In this document: positions 25,070 to 34,165 of the stretch, piece by piece | Layout of the letters: every line of letters begins with the position of its first letter | How positions within the stretch are numbered: position 1 is the first letter of the stretch | Assembly: GCA_964615375.1 (NCBI GenBank) | Contig: CAZTOW010000030.1 | Location: forward strand, 1 to 64,000 | Direction: 5' to 3' | Origin: CAZKWG01 sp964615375 | GTDB taxonomy: Bacteria > Myxococcota_A > UBA796 > CAZKWG01 | Length of the DNA: 64,000 nt | Notes under the pieces: generated by a model | Seen by the model: only the letters and a program-made list of their open reading frames with translations | What the model was told of the DNA's origin: nothing | Database searches by the model: none | Position numbers and translations under genes: made by a program

Positions 25070-26674
25070 TCAGGGCTTCAGGCTGGCCTCTATCTCGGCG
25101 CGCGTCTCGGCGACCTGCTTCAGGTAACGGTGCGTTCGGACGTCCAGGCCCTCCGCGGGCTTCGGGGCCTGGGCCAGGGCCTCGTCGATGACGGTGAGCG
25201 CCTCGCGGGAGCGGCCGAGCTGGTGCAGGACGCGCGCCACCAGCCGCACCGCGCGCAGGCGGTTGTCCCCGTAGCTGGCGCTCTGGGCGGCCAGGGCGTA
25301 CTCCAGCGCGTCCGCCGGCTTGCCCGCGTCCAGCAGCAGACCCGCCAGCGCGTAGGGCCAGGTGAACTCGCCCGGGTAGCGCGTCGTCGCCTCGGTGAGC
25401 ACGCGCTTCGCCTGGTCGAGCGCCCCGCCCTCAGCGTAGAGCTCGGCGATGTTCGTGCCATAGGCGCGCCCCAGGCTCGGGTCCCGGGCCACCGCCTGCT
25501 CCAGCAGCAGGGCCGCCGCGAGGAAGTGCGCGCGCCCCCCGGCCCCGCCCTCCTGGCCGGCGAGCTCCCCCAGGATCTGCAGCAGATCGGCCGCCTCCGT
25601 GGCCGAGGCGTGGGCCAGCCCCTCCTCCGCCGCCGCGCGCACCAGGCCGCGCAGCTCCGCGTCCTCCTTCGTGAGGTCCAGGGCCGTCCAGCCCCAGGAG
25701 GCGACCGGCGCGCCCTTCGCCGCCAGCCAGCGGGCCTCAGCGGCGCTGGGCGTCAGCGTGTAGCGCGCGAGGTGCAGATCCACCTCCTCTTGTAGCTCCG
25801 GCGCCCGGGCAGGGTCGAGCCGATCCAGGTAGGGTTTGACCGCCGCCTCGTCCTCGCCCGCCTCCAGGAGCCGCACGACCAGCGCCAGCGCCGCCCGGCT
25901 GTCCAGGCTCTCCGGCTCCGGGCGGGCCGAGAGCGGCGCGGCCGAGCCCACCCGCCCCAGCCAGGCCAGGAAGCTCGCTTCGGTCTCGTAGCCCTCCAGC
26001 CGGTCCAGCTCCTGCCCGCTCGCGTCGGTCACCACCAGCGTCGGGTAGCCGCGGACGTGGTAGCGGTCCTTGAGCGCCCAGCTCTCCGGCGCGTCCGAGT
26101 CGATGCCCACCACCACGAAGCCGGCGAGATCCGCCTCGTTCGCCGGGTCCTCCAGCACCTGCGCGGCCAGCAGGTTGCAGGGCGGGCACCAGACGGCGCC
26201 GAAGTCGATGAGCACGCGCCGGCCCTCCTTCGCCGCCGTGGCGAAGGCGGCGTCTGCGGAGACCCCGTAGCGCGGGGCCTGCGGGGCCAGCTCCTCCGCC
26301 TTCGGCACGTAGGGGCTCACCCGCAGCTCGCCCTTGCGGCCCGGGAGCGCCACGTCGAAGCCCAGATCCACCGGCCGGCAGGAGCTCCCCCCGTCCTGGC
26401 AGAGCGAGACGCGGAGCGAGGCCGCCAGCTGACGATCCTCGCCGCTCACGCCGACCAGCAGCCCCTCCTCCAGCCCGTGGCCGTCGGTGGCCACCTGCCA
26501 GCGCATCCCGTCCCGGGGCTCCAGCCAGCCGGAGACCGGGGCGGTGGGCTCGATGTGCTCACCCGGCGGAGGCAGCAGGGTGACGCGGGCGAGATCCCGG
26601 GTGTAGGCGATCTTCACTTCAGGGAGCGCCGGGCCTCCGGCGAGGGCGAGGCCGAGGAGCAGGAGCAGAGACAT
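25070..26674 (-). CDS. Exported thioredoxin-domain protein with C-terminal TPR-like region
   Basis: A 534-residue protein with a signal peptide (MSLLLLLGLALAGGPALP). Residues 25-125 are a DsbD-alpha-like beta domain (LRVSLCQDGGSSCRPVDLGF) with two cysteines. A thioredoxin domain follows at about 138-240: FGAVWCPPCNLLAAQ (WCxxC, Cys163/166) and the cis-Pro loop GYPTLVV (Pro211). The rest (250-534) is helical and TPR-like. The protein probably reduces or carries thiol disulfides in the periplasm. GGAGG lies six bases before the ATG. It follows the radical SAM gene by 23 nt on the same strand. Confidence 0.85.
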   Translation of the reverse strand: MSLLLLLGLALAGGPALPEVKIAYTRDLARVTLLPPPGEHIEPTAPVSGWLEPRDGMRWQVATDGHGLEEGLLVGVSGEDRQLAASLRVSLCQDGGSSCRPVDLGFDVALPGRKGELRVSPYVPKAEELAPQAPRYGVSADAAFATAAKEGRRVLIDFGAVWCPPCNLLAAQVLEDPANEADLAGFVVVGIDSDAPESWALKDRYHVRGYPTLVVTDASGQELDRLEGYETEASFLAWLGRVGSAAPLSARPEPESLDSRAALALVVRLLEAGEDEAAVKPYLDRLDPARAPELQEEVDLHLARYTLTPSAAEARWLAAKGAPVASWGWTALDLTKEDAELRGLVRAAAEEGLAHASATEAADLLQILGELAGQEGGAGGRAHFLAAALLLEQAVARDPSLGRAYGTNIAELYAEGGALDQAKRVLTEATTRYPGEFTWPYALAGLLLDAGKPADALEYALAAQSASYGDNRLRAVRLVARVLHQLGRSREALTVIDEALAQAPKPAEGLDVRTHRYLKQVAETRAEIEASLKP

Positions 26675-26697
26675 GGAGCCTCCAGAGGCGCGGGCGA

Positions 26698-27558
26698 TCA
26701 GCCCACGCCGGGGTAGACGCGCACCGGGACGCCCAGGCGGGCGACCTCCCCGGCGATCACGTCGAGCTGCGCGCGGTCCAGCACGCCCACCCGGGCGTCC
26801 GCCGGGCGGCGCGCGACCGAGTAGACCTGGACCTCGCGGATCTGCGCGCCCGCCGCGAGCAGATCGGCGACGCGCCCGGCCCAGGCGGAGATCTCGGCCG
26901 CGCTCGGGCTCTCTCCGTCCAGGGTCATGAACATGCACTGCAGCACGATGGGCGCCGCCCGGCCCGCCGTCGCCAGGTTCTCCAGCACCCGCGTCAACGG
27001 GAGCTTCGTCCCGTCCACGACCTGGAAGTACGCCTCCGTGCCCGCGTCCAGCTTGCCCCAGATCACGCCGCCCCGCGCCCGCAGGCGCGCGAGCCCGTCG
27101 GCCACCGCCGGGCGGTGAAACAGCGTGGCGTTGGTCAGCAGGTGGATCGGCACCGCGGAGAGCCCGTGCCGATCGCGCACGTCGGCCACCGCGTCCACCG
27201 CCTCGGCGAAGCGCGGGCACGAGGTGGGCTCGCCGTCCCCGGCGAAGGCGATGTCCCGCAGCACCCGCAGCTCGGGCGCGGCCGTGTCGAAGGGGGGCAC
27301 CGACCACAGCCGCCCCTCGTCGTAGAGGGCCAGCAGGCGGTCCAGCTCGACCGCCAGCGCGGAGATGTCCACCTCCCGCCCGCGGCCCGGCGTCGTCCGG
27401 TCCACCTGGCAGTAGGGGCAGTCGAAATTGCAGACCTTGTCGGGGTTGAGGTTGATCCCGATCGAGAGCCCGCGGGAGCGGCGGGAGACGACGGCGTACA
27501 CGTAGCGGTTGTCGTCGAGCTCTCGACGGTGGTCCCGGAAGTCGAGGCGTCGCTCCAT
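26698..27558 (-). CDS. Radical SAM protein, COG0731-like
   Basis: A 286-residue radical SAM protein with CNFDCPYC (CxxxCxxC) preceded by LSIGINLNPDKV, the pattern of COG0731 (TYW1-related) enzymes. GDGEPTSCPRFAEAV is the SAM-binding GGEP region. No auxiliary cysteine cluster is seen, so it probably has a single [4Fe-4S] cluster; the reaction is unknown. The ATG at 27558 is uncertain, because no strong ribosome site is present and the frame stays open to 27744. The start is 67 nt from that of the divergent winged-helix regulator. Confidence 0.8.
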   Translation of the reverse strand: MERRLDFRDHRRELDDNRYVYAVVSRRSRGLSIGINLNPDKVCNFDCPYCQVDRTTPGRGREVDISALAVELDRLLALYDEGRLWSVPPFDTAAPELRVLRDIAFAGDGEPTSCPRFAEAVDAVADVRDRHGLSAVPIHLLTNATLFHRPAVADGLARLRARGGVIWGKLDAGTEAYFQVVDGTKLPLTRVLENLATAGRAAPIVLQCMFMTLDGESPSAAEISAWAGRVADLLAAGAQIREVQVYSVARRPADARVGVLDRAQLDVIAGEVARLGVPVRVYPGVG

Positions 27559-27625
27559 GGTGTCCACATAGCCCGGCGGGGGCGCGCCGTCCCCCCCCCG
27601 GCGGGCCCGTCGAGCGCTTGACAAG

Positions 27626-29194
27626 ATGCCCAGGGCGAGAGAGCTTCGCCCCATGGACGCCAACGAGCTCCTCACCCTGGGCCCCTGGCGGCTCGACCTC
27701 GCCGGACGACGGCTGCTGGGCCCCCGGGCCACGGTCCCGCTCACGGCGATGGAGGCGCGCCTGCTCGATCACCTCGGCCGCAGGCCGGGCGAGGTGCAGA
27801 CCCCGGACGCCCTGCTCACGGCGGTCTGGGGCTACCGGCCGGGTGTGCGATCCAAGGCGGTGGCGCTCACGATCTCCCGGCTGCGGCGCAAGCTGGGAGA
27901 GGAGGGCGAGGCGCTCATCGAGACCGCGCCCGGCGGGGGTTACCGCGTCCAGGACGCCCGCGGCTCCGAGCCCTCCCTGGACCGGCTCGACCTGCTCCGC
28001 GCCGAGTCGGGCCGATCCGGCGCCGCGCTGCGCGAGCTCCACGCGCTCCAGCCCGCGATCGAGCGCGCCCTCGCCCGCCCCCGCCCGCCCGAGGAGCAGG
28101 CCCGCCTGTGGCTGGCCCGCGCGGTCTCAGCCTGCCAGCGGCAGATCCACCTCTCGGCCGTCCCGCTGTGGACCCTGGCCGAGACCCTGGGGAGCGGGCA
28201 CCTCTCCGTGACCTGCGCCCTCTGGGCGGGGCGACTGGTGGGGGTCGGCGGCCCCGCGCCCGCCGCGATCAGCGCGCTGGAGCCCTGGCTCGCACGCTGC
28301 CCCACCGATCCCGCCGGGCGCTGCCTGCGCGGCGAGCTGCTCCTCACGCTCGGCAACCACGCCGTTCGCGCGGGCCGCCACGCCGAGGCCCGCGCCTGGG
28401 GGGAGGAGGGGCTCGCCCTCGCCGATCAGCTCGGGGACACCGCGCTCGGCGCCCATGTGCTCGGGCTGCTGGGGCGCGTCGACTTCTTCGAGGGGCGACG
28501 CGAGCAGGGCCACCAGCGCCTCCTGGACGCCGTCGCCTTGCTGAACGCGGCCGGCGAGCTGGCCACCGCCGCCCGGCTGGAGCAGAACCTGGGGGTGCAG
28601 CTCCACATGCTGGGCGCGCTGGACGAGGCCGAGAGCACCTTCCTCCACGCCGCGCGCGCGCTGGACGCGCTGGAGGCCCCGCTGGACGCCACGCTGGCCC
28701 GCATCAACCTGGGCACGGTCGTGCTGGCCCGCGCCGAGCCGGAACGGGCCCTGGAGCTGGCGCGCGCCGCGCTTCAGTTCTTCCTCGGCGAGGTGGATCT
28801 CGGCGGAGAGACCATGGCCCGCCTCTTGGAGGGGCGGGCGCTGCTGGCCCTGGAGCGCCTCGAGGAGGCCCGGCGGGCGCTGGAGCGCGCGGCCCTGCTG
28901 GCGCGTCGCCTGGGGATGCGTCGCCAGCAGTCCGCCGCGCTGCGCTATCTGTGCTGGATCCAACGGCGCCGGGGAGATCTGTCCACCGCTCGGGCGTTCG
29001 GCCAGGAGGCTGCCGCGCTGCTCTTCAAGGACGAGAGCGTCGCCCGCCGCCACCTGGAGCTGTGGAGCGGCGAGCTCCCCCTGAGCGACCTCCGGGGCGA
29101 GCCCGAGGAGCCCACCCCGGGTCCGAACTGGCTGGACGCGGAGCTCACCCGGCGCCTCAAGATCCTGGAGCCCAGCGCCGATCAGGGCTGGTGA
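27626..29194 (+). CDS. Winged-helix (OmpR/PhoB-type) regulator with TPR-like C-terminal region
   Basis: A 522-residue protein. Residues about 17-105 are a Trans_reg_C winged-helix domain (TPDALLTAVWGYRPGVRSKA, LRRKLGEEGEALIETAPGGG). There is no receiver domain before it. The remainder is a helical repeat region (TPR-like), with LEQNLGVQLHMLGALDEAES and similar units. This arrangement, DNA-binding domain followed by repeats, recalls SARP/BTAD-like regulators, although the BTAD itself cannot be assigned. ATG 27653 (GAGAG upstream) is an alternative start. It is divergent from the radical SAM gene and overlaps the RTX-like gene by 13 nt at the 3' ends. Confidence 0.78.
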   Translation: MPRARELRPMDANELLTLGPWRLDLAGRRLLGPRATVPLTAMEARLLDHLGRRPGEVQTPDALLTAVWGYRPGVRSKAVALTISRLRRKLGEEGEALIETAPGGGYRVQDARGSEPSLDRLDLLRAESGRSGAALRELHALQPAIERALARPRPPEEQARLWLARAVSACQRQIHLSAVPLWTLAETLGSGHLSVTCALWAGRLVGVGGPAPAAISALEPWLARCPTDPAGRCLRGELLLTLGNHAVRAGRHAEARAWGEEGLALADQLGDTALGAHVLGLLGRVDFFEGRREQGHQRLLDAVALLNAAGELATAARLEQNLGVQLHMLGALDEAESTFLHAARALDALEAPLDATLARINLGTVVLARAEPERALELARAALQFFLGEVDLGGETMARLLEGRALLALERLEEARRALERAALLARRLGMRRQQSAALRYLCWIQRRRGDLSTARAFGQEAAALLFKDESVARRHLELWSGELPLSDLRGEPEEPTPGPNWLDAELTRRLKILEPSADQGW

Positions 29195-30177
29195 GCGTCC
29201 TCCCAGGCGTCGGCCTCGACGGTGCAGATCTCGTCCACCACGATCGACTCGCACTCCGCCGGAGCCTGCGCGTCCGCGGCGTTCGTGCACTCGTCGGAGG
29301 CGCCGGTCATCGTGATGCTGGAGATGGTCAGCGTGCCCGGCATGTCCAGCGTGTTCGCGCCGCTGTTGTCCGTGACCACGTCGCTGGTGGCGCCGGATCC
29401 TCCATTCGCGATGGGCGGCTCCGGCTGCAGGCAGTCGTCGTTCACGCCACCCAGGAGCGTGTCGTTGCCCGTCGCGCCGATGAGGATGTCGTCGCCCGCG
29501 CCCCCGTTGAGCGTGTCATTGTCCTCCCGACCCTTCAGCACGTCGTCGTTGCCCTCCCCTTTCAAGATGTCGAGACCCAGGCCACCGTCCAGCCAGTCAT
29601 CACCGTAGGAAGCCATGATCTCATCGTCGTCATCCTCTCCGAACAGGTATTCCCAGTAGTCATCTGGCGTGTTCGTGGACGACCCGAAGATGACGTCATC
29701 GCCCGCCCCCGCCTCGATGATCCCCGCGATCACATGGCCGCCGCTCGCGTCGGGGTTGAAGAGATCGAGGCCAGGAAAGGCGGCGGAGGGAGCCTTGAAG
29801 CGGTACTCGTCACCGTCCTCCGTCCCGTTCAGGCGGACGATCCAGAGCTCGAAGGCGTCGTCCTGCACGGAGCAGCAGAAGCGGTTGACCCCGCCTGCAG
29901 CAAACGCGTTGTCGGCGCCCAGGATCACGTACTCGGCGTCTGCCGTATCCGTGGTGCTGTAGCCTCCGCCGTTACCGTCGATGGCCGCCCCGGCGGCGAC
30001 GTGATCGCGGCCGGAGTCGCAGAAGACCTCCTGGAGGCCGGAGTCTGGATGGGTCTGGATCACGCAGAGGTTCTGGCAGAGCTGGTAATCATAGAACGTA
30101 CCAGGGACGTTCCCGCAGTCGCCGACGGTAGGCGTAGCGAGCGCAGGCGCGCCGAGCAGGGCGAGCAGAGTGAGCAT
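29182..30177 (-). CDS. Exported RTX-type calcium-binding repeat protein
   Basis: A 331-residue protein with a signal peptide (MLTLLALLGAPALA). Residues about 155-260 hold RTX nonapeptide-like repeats of the GGxGxD type, for example DDWLDGGLGLDILKGEGNDD and DTLNGGAGDDILIGATGND, which form a calcium-filled parallel beta roll. Flanking parts contain several cysteines (CQNLC, RFCCS, ECESI) and could be disulfide-bonded. Most RTX proteins leave by type I secretion, whereas this one carries a Sec signal, so it is probably exported to periplasm or surface. GGAGGT lies before the ATG. The AT-rich leader holds an inverted repeat. Confidence 0.82.
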   Translation of the reverse strand: MLTLLALLGAPALATPTVGDCGNVPGTFYDYQLCQNLCVIQTHPDSGLQEVFCDSGRDHVAAGAAIDGNGGGYSTTDTADAEYVILGADNAFAAGGVNRFCCSVQDDAFELWIVRLNGTEDGDEYRFKAPSAAFPGLDLFNPDASGGHVIAGIIEAGAGDDVIFGSSTNTPDDYWEYLFGEDDDDEIMASYGDDWLDGGLGLDILKGEGNDDVLKGREDNDTLNGGAGDDILIGATGNDTLLGGVNDDCLQPEPPIANGGSGATSDVVTDNSGANTLDMPGTLTISSITMTGASDECTNAADAQAPAECESIVVDEICTVEADAWEDAHQP

Positions 30178-30186
30178 GAGACCTCC

Positions 30187-30206
30187 GAGCGCATTTATTC
30201 GCGCTC
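30187..30206. repeat. Inverted repeat in the RTX-gene leader
   Basis: GAGCGC and GCGCTC arms, separated by an AT-rich loop that on the minus strand reads AATAAAT and could itself be the -10 region of the RTX gene. Possible operator. Confidence 0.35.
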
Positions 30207-30275
30207 GATCAATCTATGCCAACCGAAACAGACCCTCCCTCCACGACTGTGCATCATCTGGGTATCATCCCGGTA

Positions 30276-33200
30276 TCAGACGGCGTCCACGCCCCCCGCT
30301 CCGCCCGACCGCGCGCGGATCTCCGCCGCCTCCGCCGCCAGCAGCTCCTTCGGCTCCTCCCCGCGCAGCGTGCGCGTGTCCACGCCCAGCGCCAGCATCT
30401 GGTGAAGCACGTTCAGGATGTCCTGGAAGAAGACGGGGTGCAGCCGGTCGCCGCGCACCCGCCCCGCCACGCGCGGCGCGATCTCCTCCTCCAGCACCCG
30501 CGCCTGCTCCTCGGGCTCCAGCGTGTGCAGGTCCACGGGGTGCTCGCCCAGCACGCGGCGCGAGCAGCGGTGCAGCCCGCCGATGATCGGGTTCGTCTCC
30601 GTGGGCGCGACCTCGGCGATCATCACCGCGAAGGCCCGCTGGCAGAGCAGCAGATCGGAGAGCGCGAGATCCTCCTCCCTCAGGACCACCGGCGGGCCGC
30701 GCAGCCTGCCCTCGTGGTCCAGGGGGCGGCTCTTGGGCAGGAAGCCCTGGCTGTCCATGCGCGGCCAGGTCTCGTCCACGCGCAGATCCAGCACGTCGTT
30801 TGCGCCATACACCCGCGGAGCGCCCGCGGCCGGCTCGGGCAGGGGGCCCAGCACCCGGTCCACCGCCTCGTCCCCCGCCAGGCGCAGCGGAGACGTCGCC
30901 CACTGGTTGTCGGCGTAGCCCCCCGCGTTGGCCACCACGAAGGCGAAGGCGCGCCGCAGGCTGCCCATGACCTTGTCCAGGCCGCCCAGCAGCTCGGCCA
31001 TGCGGGGGAGCACCCGCGGCAGGGCCGGGACGGGCACCACCTCGGGGCTCGCCCGCAGCGCGGCCAGCGCCGGGCGCCCCACCAGACCCGCGTCCAGGAG
31101 GCGCAGGAAGGCCCGCAGCGGGTAGAGCGCCGTGTGGCCCTCCAGCCAGCTCAGCGCGCTCGGGTTCCAGCGCGCGCCTGCGTCCGCCGGCGGGATCCAG
31201 CGCGTCTCCCCCGCCGTCGTCAGGCGCCGGATCCGCGCCAGCGGGCTGGTGAGCCGGGGCGCGGGCGTGCTGAGGCGCCGCGGGCGCACCGCGTCCAGCG
31301 AGAACAGATCGAAGCCGGGGTGCGTCACGGCCCGGACCGCTACGGTCTCCCGCGGGCGCGTCGCGGGGACGGGCGCGCCCGGGGGCGCCGCCAGCGCGTC
31401 CAGGCGCGCGAAGATCGCGTCCAGCGACTCGATGACCCGGAGCTGACCCGGGGCGTCCAGCGCGCTCAGGCCCGCGTTGAGGGCCTCGGTGAAGTCGGCG
31501 AGCGGGACGGGCGCCTGCAGCTGGGCGAGCTCGGCCCGCGCCGGCCCCAGCACCCAGGCCAGCGCCGCCTCGTCCAGGCTCCCGCTGAGCTCCACCTGCG
31601 CCGGGCCGCCCTCCGGGGGGCGCTCCAGAGCGGCGGCGTCCAGCGGGGCGCCCTCCAGCTCCACCGCGCAGCCGAGGAGGGCCGCGAGGCGCAGCACCCC
31701 CTCCACGCCCCCGCTCCCGTCCGCGCGATCCGCGCCCAGGATGGCGCGCGCGATGTTGCGGCAGGCCCAGGAGAAGAGATCGTCGGCCACCACCTCCGGC
31801 ACCAGGGTCTCGGCGGCCACGGCGCGGGCGAAGAGCGAGGTGACGCAGCCCAGGCTCTGCAGGCAGGCGGCCCCGCCCGCGTCGTCCAGGCTCTGGGCCC
31901 AGGCCACCGTCACCGGGACCTTCTTCGCCGTCTCGTCGAAGGCGCTCGTGCCCCTCACATAGGGGTATGAAAAATACCTGTTCAACAGCGCGCTCGTGCG
32001 CAGCAGGGCCTGGACCTGCGGGCTCCGATCCGCCGCCTCGTCCGGCGCGCCCAGCAGGACCGCCAGCGCGCCGGGGATCGCCTCGGCCATCTGCGGCCCG
32101 AACGCGCTCGTCCCCGTACACAGCCAGCCGATGGCGCGCTCCAGATCGCGCATGGCGTCTGGCGTGGCCGAGCCCAGCAGGACCGGGATCGCCGCGTTGC
32201 AGGGCCCGCCCTCCGTCAGGTAGGGGCTCGCCATCTGGCCGAGCTGACCCCACATCAGCTCGCGCACGGCGCTCATGGACAGCATCGGGCCCGGCGGGAC
32301 GGGGATGCGGTCCACGTTCTGCCCGCCCGCCATCAGGTTGCCGCTGGTCAGATCGCTGCGGTCGGCCACGAAGGGGATGGCGGCCAGGCCCTCCGTCAGG
32401 GGGCGCCCGCTCACCGGGCAGCGCGCGCCCGTCCAGACCGCCGCCTGCTCGAAGGGCTCCTGGTCGCGGGGGTCGGCCCGGCGCTCGCGCCTGTCCCGGC
32501 GGGCCCGCGACTCCTCCAGCACGCGATCCAGGTAGCGGTCGGCGGCCCGAGCGCGCCCGTCCTCCGCCGACTTCGCCGTGCGGATGCGGGTGGAGAGGTG
32601 GGCGATCCTGTCCCCCGGATCCGCCGAGACCCGCCCGAGCTGCGCGCTCAGCGCGTCGAGCGCCGGCTGCAGCCAGCAGAGCCAGTGGTTCGGGTGGGCC
32701 TCGTAGAAGCCGAGCTCGCGCTCCAGCGCCTCCTGGTCGCGGGCGTCCGACGCCTCGCGCAGGGACGCCTTCAGCAGGTGGCGGGCGTTGTTCAGCGCGT
32801 TGACCCGGCTGGCCCGCTCGCGCGGGGTGAGCCCCTCCTGGGCCACGACGGCGCGGATGGCGGCGGTGTTCTCGGCGACCTGGGCCTCGATCGCCGCGAC
32901 CCGGGCGTTGGCCTCGGGCGTGGCGGCCAGCATGGCGACCACCGCGGCGCGGGTGCCCAGCAGGGCCTCCAGCGGGGCGATGAGGGCGTTGAGCGCCTCC
33001 CGGGAGCGCTCGCGCAGGTAGGGGTTGTCCGAGAGGCTGCGCGAGATGAGCTCGAAGACCTCGCGGCCGTCGCGGTCCAGCGTGACGTCCCGGCGCGCGA
33101 GACGGACCTCTGCCCGGCTGACGAGCTGGCGCCCGCCCGCCTTGGACTCCAGCCGCCGCACCGTGACCTGGGCCGGGCCGCTCAGGTCCCCCTCCGGCTC

Positions 33201-34007
33201 CCAGGTCAGCAGGCGATCGCCGTCCACGGTCCAGCAGGCGAGCCCCGGCTGCACCGTGTAGCGCGCGCCCTCGCCGTCCTGGAGGCGCAGGCTCGCTGGA
33301 TCGAAGCCCGCCAGCCTCAGCACGCCCTCGCCCGCGGCCACCGTGGAGAAGAGGAGCCGGTTCTCGTAGCGGTCGGGCTCCCCGGTGAAGAAGCTCAGCG
33401 CGTCCGGGCTCCCCGCCGAGCCCACCAGCACGTTGACCGCCAGCCAGCAGCGGCTCCGCGCGCACAGCCGGCGCATCGCCGCCTGGATCTGCTGGGTCAT
33501 CGGGCTCTGCGCGCCCCCGTCCAGGCCGCCGTCCGAGCTGCTCAGCACCACCAGCTCCACCTCGCCGTCGTAGGCGTCCAGCGCGTCGCAGAGCCGGGTC
33601 AGGAAGGCGGGCAGCGAGCGTGGGTTGGTGGTCCCCCGCGTCTGGTGGGCGGCCAGCAGCGCCTCGCCCTCGCGCACGGCGCCCGCGGCGTCTCGGACCT
33701 CCACCGCCCGACCGCTCAGGCCCTTCAGCAGGGCGTCCGGCGGGCCGAGCCTCCCCCGCGCCGTCGGGTCCACGATGACCTCGAACTCGCTGTCCGAGGC
33801 GAAGCCGTGCAGCACGACCACGCTGGCCTGCCCGCCCAGCAGCGCGGCGGTGGCCTTGTACGCCGTCAGGTTCTCGTGGAGCCGCCCCTCCATGGAGCCG
33901 CTCTCGTCGGCGTTGACCAGCAGGAGGCGGAGCGAGGCGCTCAGGCGCTCGAAGCTGAAGGTGAGGGGGGTGGAGGAGCAGCGCCCGATGCGCAGTTCAG
34001 GAGACAT
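30276..34007 (-). CDS. Very large vWA-like protein of unknown function
   Basis: A 1243-residue protein. Residues 26-200 look like a von Willebrand A domain, with a MIDAS motif DESGSM (34-39) and a beta strand in LVVLSSSDGG. The remainder is mostly helical; at about 510 there is a cysteine-poor ARCPVSGRPLTE element. No transmembrane or signal segment is apparent, so it appears to be cytoplasmic. vWA proteins usually work with an AAA+ MoxR partner, but none is adjacent. The ATG (preceded by GAGGTG) is used instead of the TTG three bases upstream. The gene stands alone on the minus strand, divergent from the PpiC operon. Function unknown. Confidence 0.75.
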   Translation of the reverse strand: MSPELRIGRCSSTPLTFSFERLSASLRLLLVNADESGSMEGRLHENLTAYKATAALLGGQASVVVLHGFASDSEFEVIVDPTARGRLGPPDALLKGLSGRAVEVRDAAGAVREGEALLAAHQTRGTTNPRSLPAFLTRLCDALDAYDGEVELVVLSSSDGGLDGGAQSPMTQQIQAAMRRLCARSRCWLAVNVLVGSAGSPDALSFFTGEPDRYENRLLFSTVAAGEGVLRLAGFDPASLRLQDGEGARYTVQPGLACWTVDGDRLLTWEPEGDLSGPAQVTVRRLESKAGGRQLVSRAEVRLARRDVTLDRDGREVFELISRSLSDNPYLRERSREALNALIAPLEALLGTRAAVVAMLAATPEANARVAAIEAQVAENTAAIRAVVAQEGLTPRERASRVNALNNARHLLKASLREASDARDQEALERELGFYEAHPNHWLCWLQPALDALSAQLGRVSADPGDRIAHLSTRIRTAKSAEDGRARAADRYLDRVLEESRARRDRRERRADPRDQEPFEQAAVWTGARCPVSGRPLTEGLAAIPFVADRSDLTSGNLMAGGQNVDRIPVPPGPMLSMSAVRELMWGQLGQMASPYLTEGGPCNAAIPVLLGSATPDAMRDLERAIGWLCTGTSAFGPQMAEAIPGALAVLLGAPDEAADRSPQVQALLRTSALLNRYFSYPYVRGTSAFDETAKKVPVTVAWAQSLDDAGGAACLQSLGCVTSLFARAVAAETLVPEVVADDLFSWACRNIARAILGADRADGSGGVEGVLRLAALLGCAVELEGAPLDAAALERPPEGGPAQVELSGSLDEAALAWVLGPARAELAQLQAPVPLADFTEALNAGLSALDAPGQLRVIESLDAIFARLDALAAPPGAPVPATRPRETVAVRAVTHPGFDLFSLDAVRPRRLSTPAPRLTSPLARIRRLTTAGETRWIPPADAGARWNPSALSWLEGHTALYPLRAFLRLLDAGLVGRPALAALRASPEVVPVPALPRVLPRMAELLGGLDKVMGSLRRAFAFVVANAGGYADNQWATSPLRLAGDEAVDRVLGPLPEPAAGAPRVYGANDVLDLRVDETWPRMDSQGFLPKSRPLDHEGRLRGPPVVLREEDLALSDLLLCQRAFAVMIAEVAPTETNPIIGGLHRCSRRVLGEHPVDLHTLEPEEQARVLEEEIAPRVAGRVRGDRLHPVFFQDILNVLHQMLALGVDTRTLRGEEPKELLAAEAAEIRARSGGAGGVDAV

Positions 34008-34165
34008 CAAACACCTCGAGGCGCGGACGCCAGTACGGCGCGCGTGGAGAGCCCACCAGTGAGCGCACGGCGTGGAATACTATCTGATGGGAGCGTGTTG
34101 CAGTCCTTCGCGCTTTGCCGTCCCCGAGCCGAGGCGATACGCAGGCGCGCTTACCTGGAGACCCC

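Noticed and set aside
27618..27652. TTGACA at 27618 as a -35 element for the winged-helix regulator
   Set aside because: No acceptable -10 lies 16-18 nt downstream, and the proposed start codons would lie too close.
30265..33465. A 1066-residue minus-strand frame inside the vWA gene in another phase
   Set aside because: It is low-complexity (Arg/Gly/Ala) and shifted against the vWA frame, which has the MIDAS motif and balanced composition.
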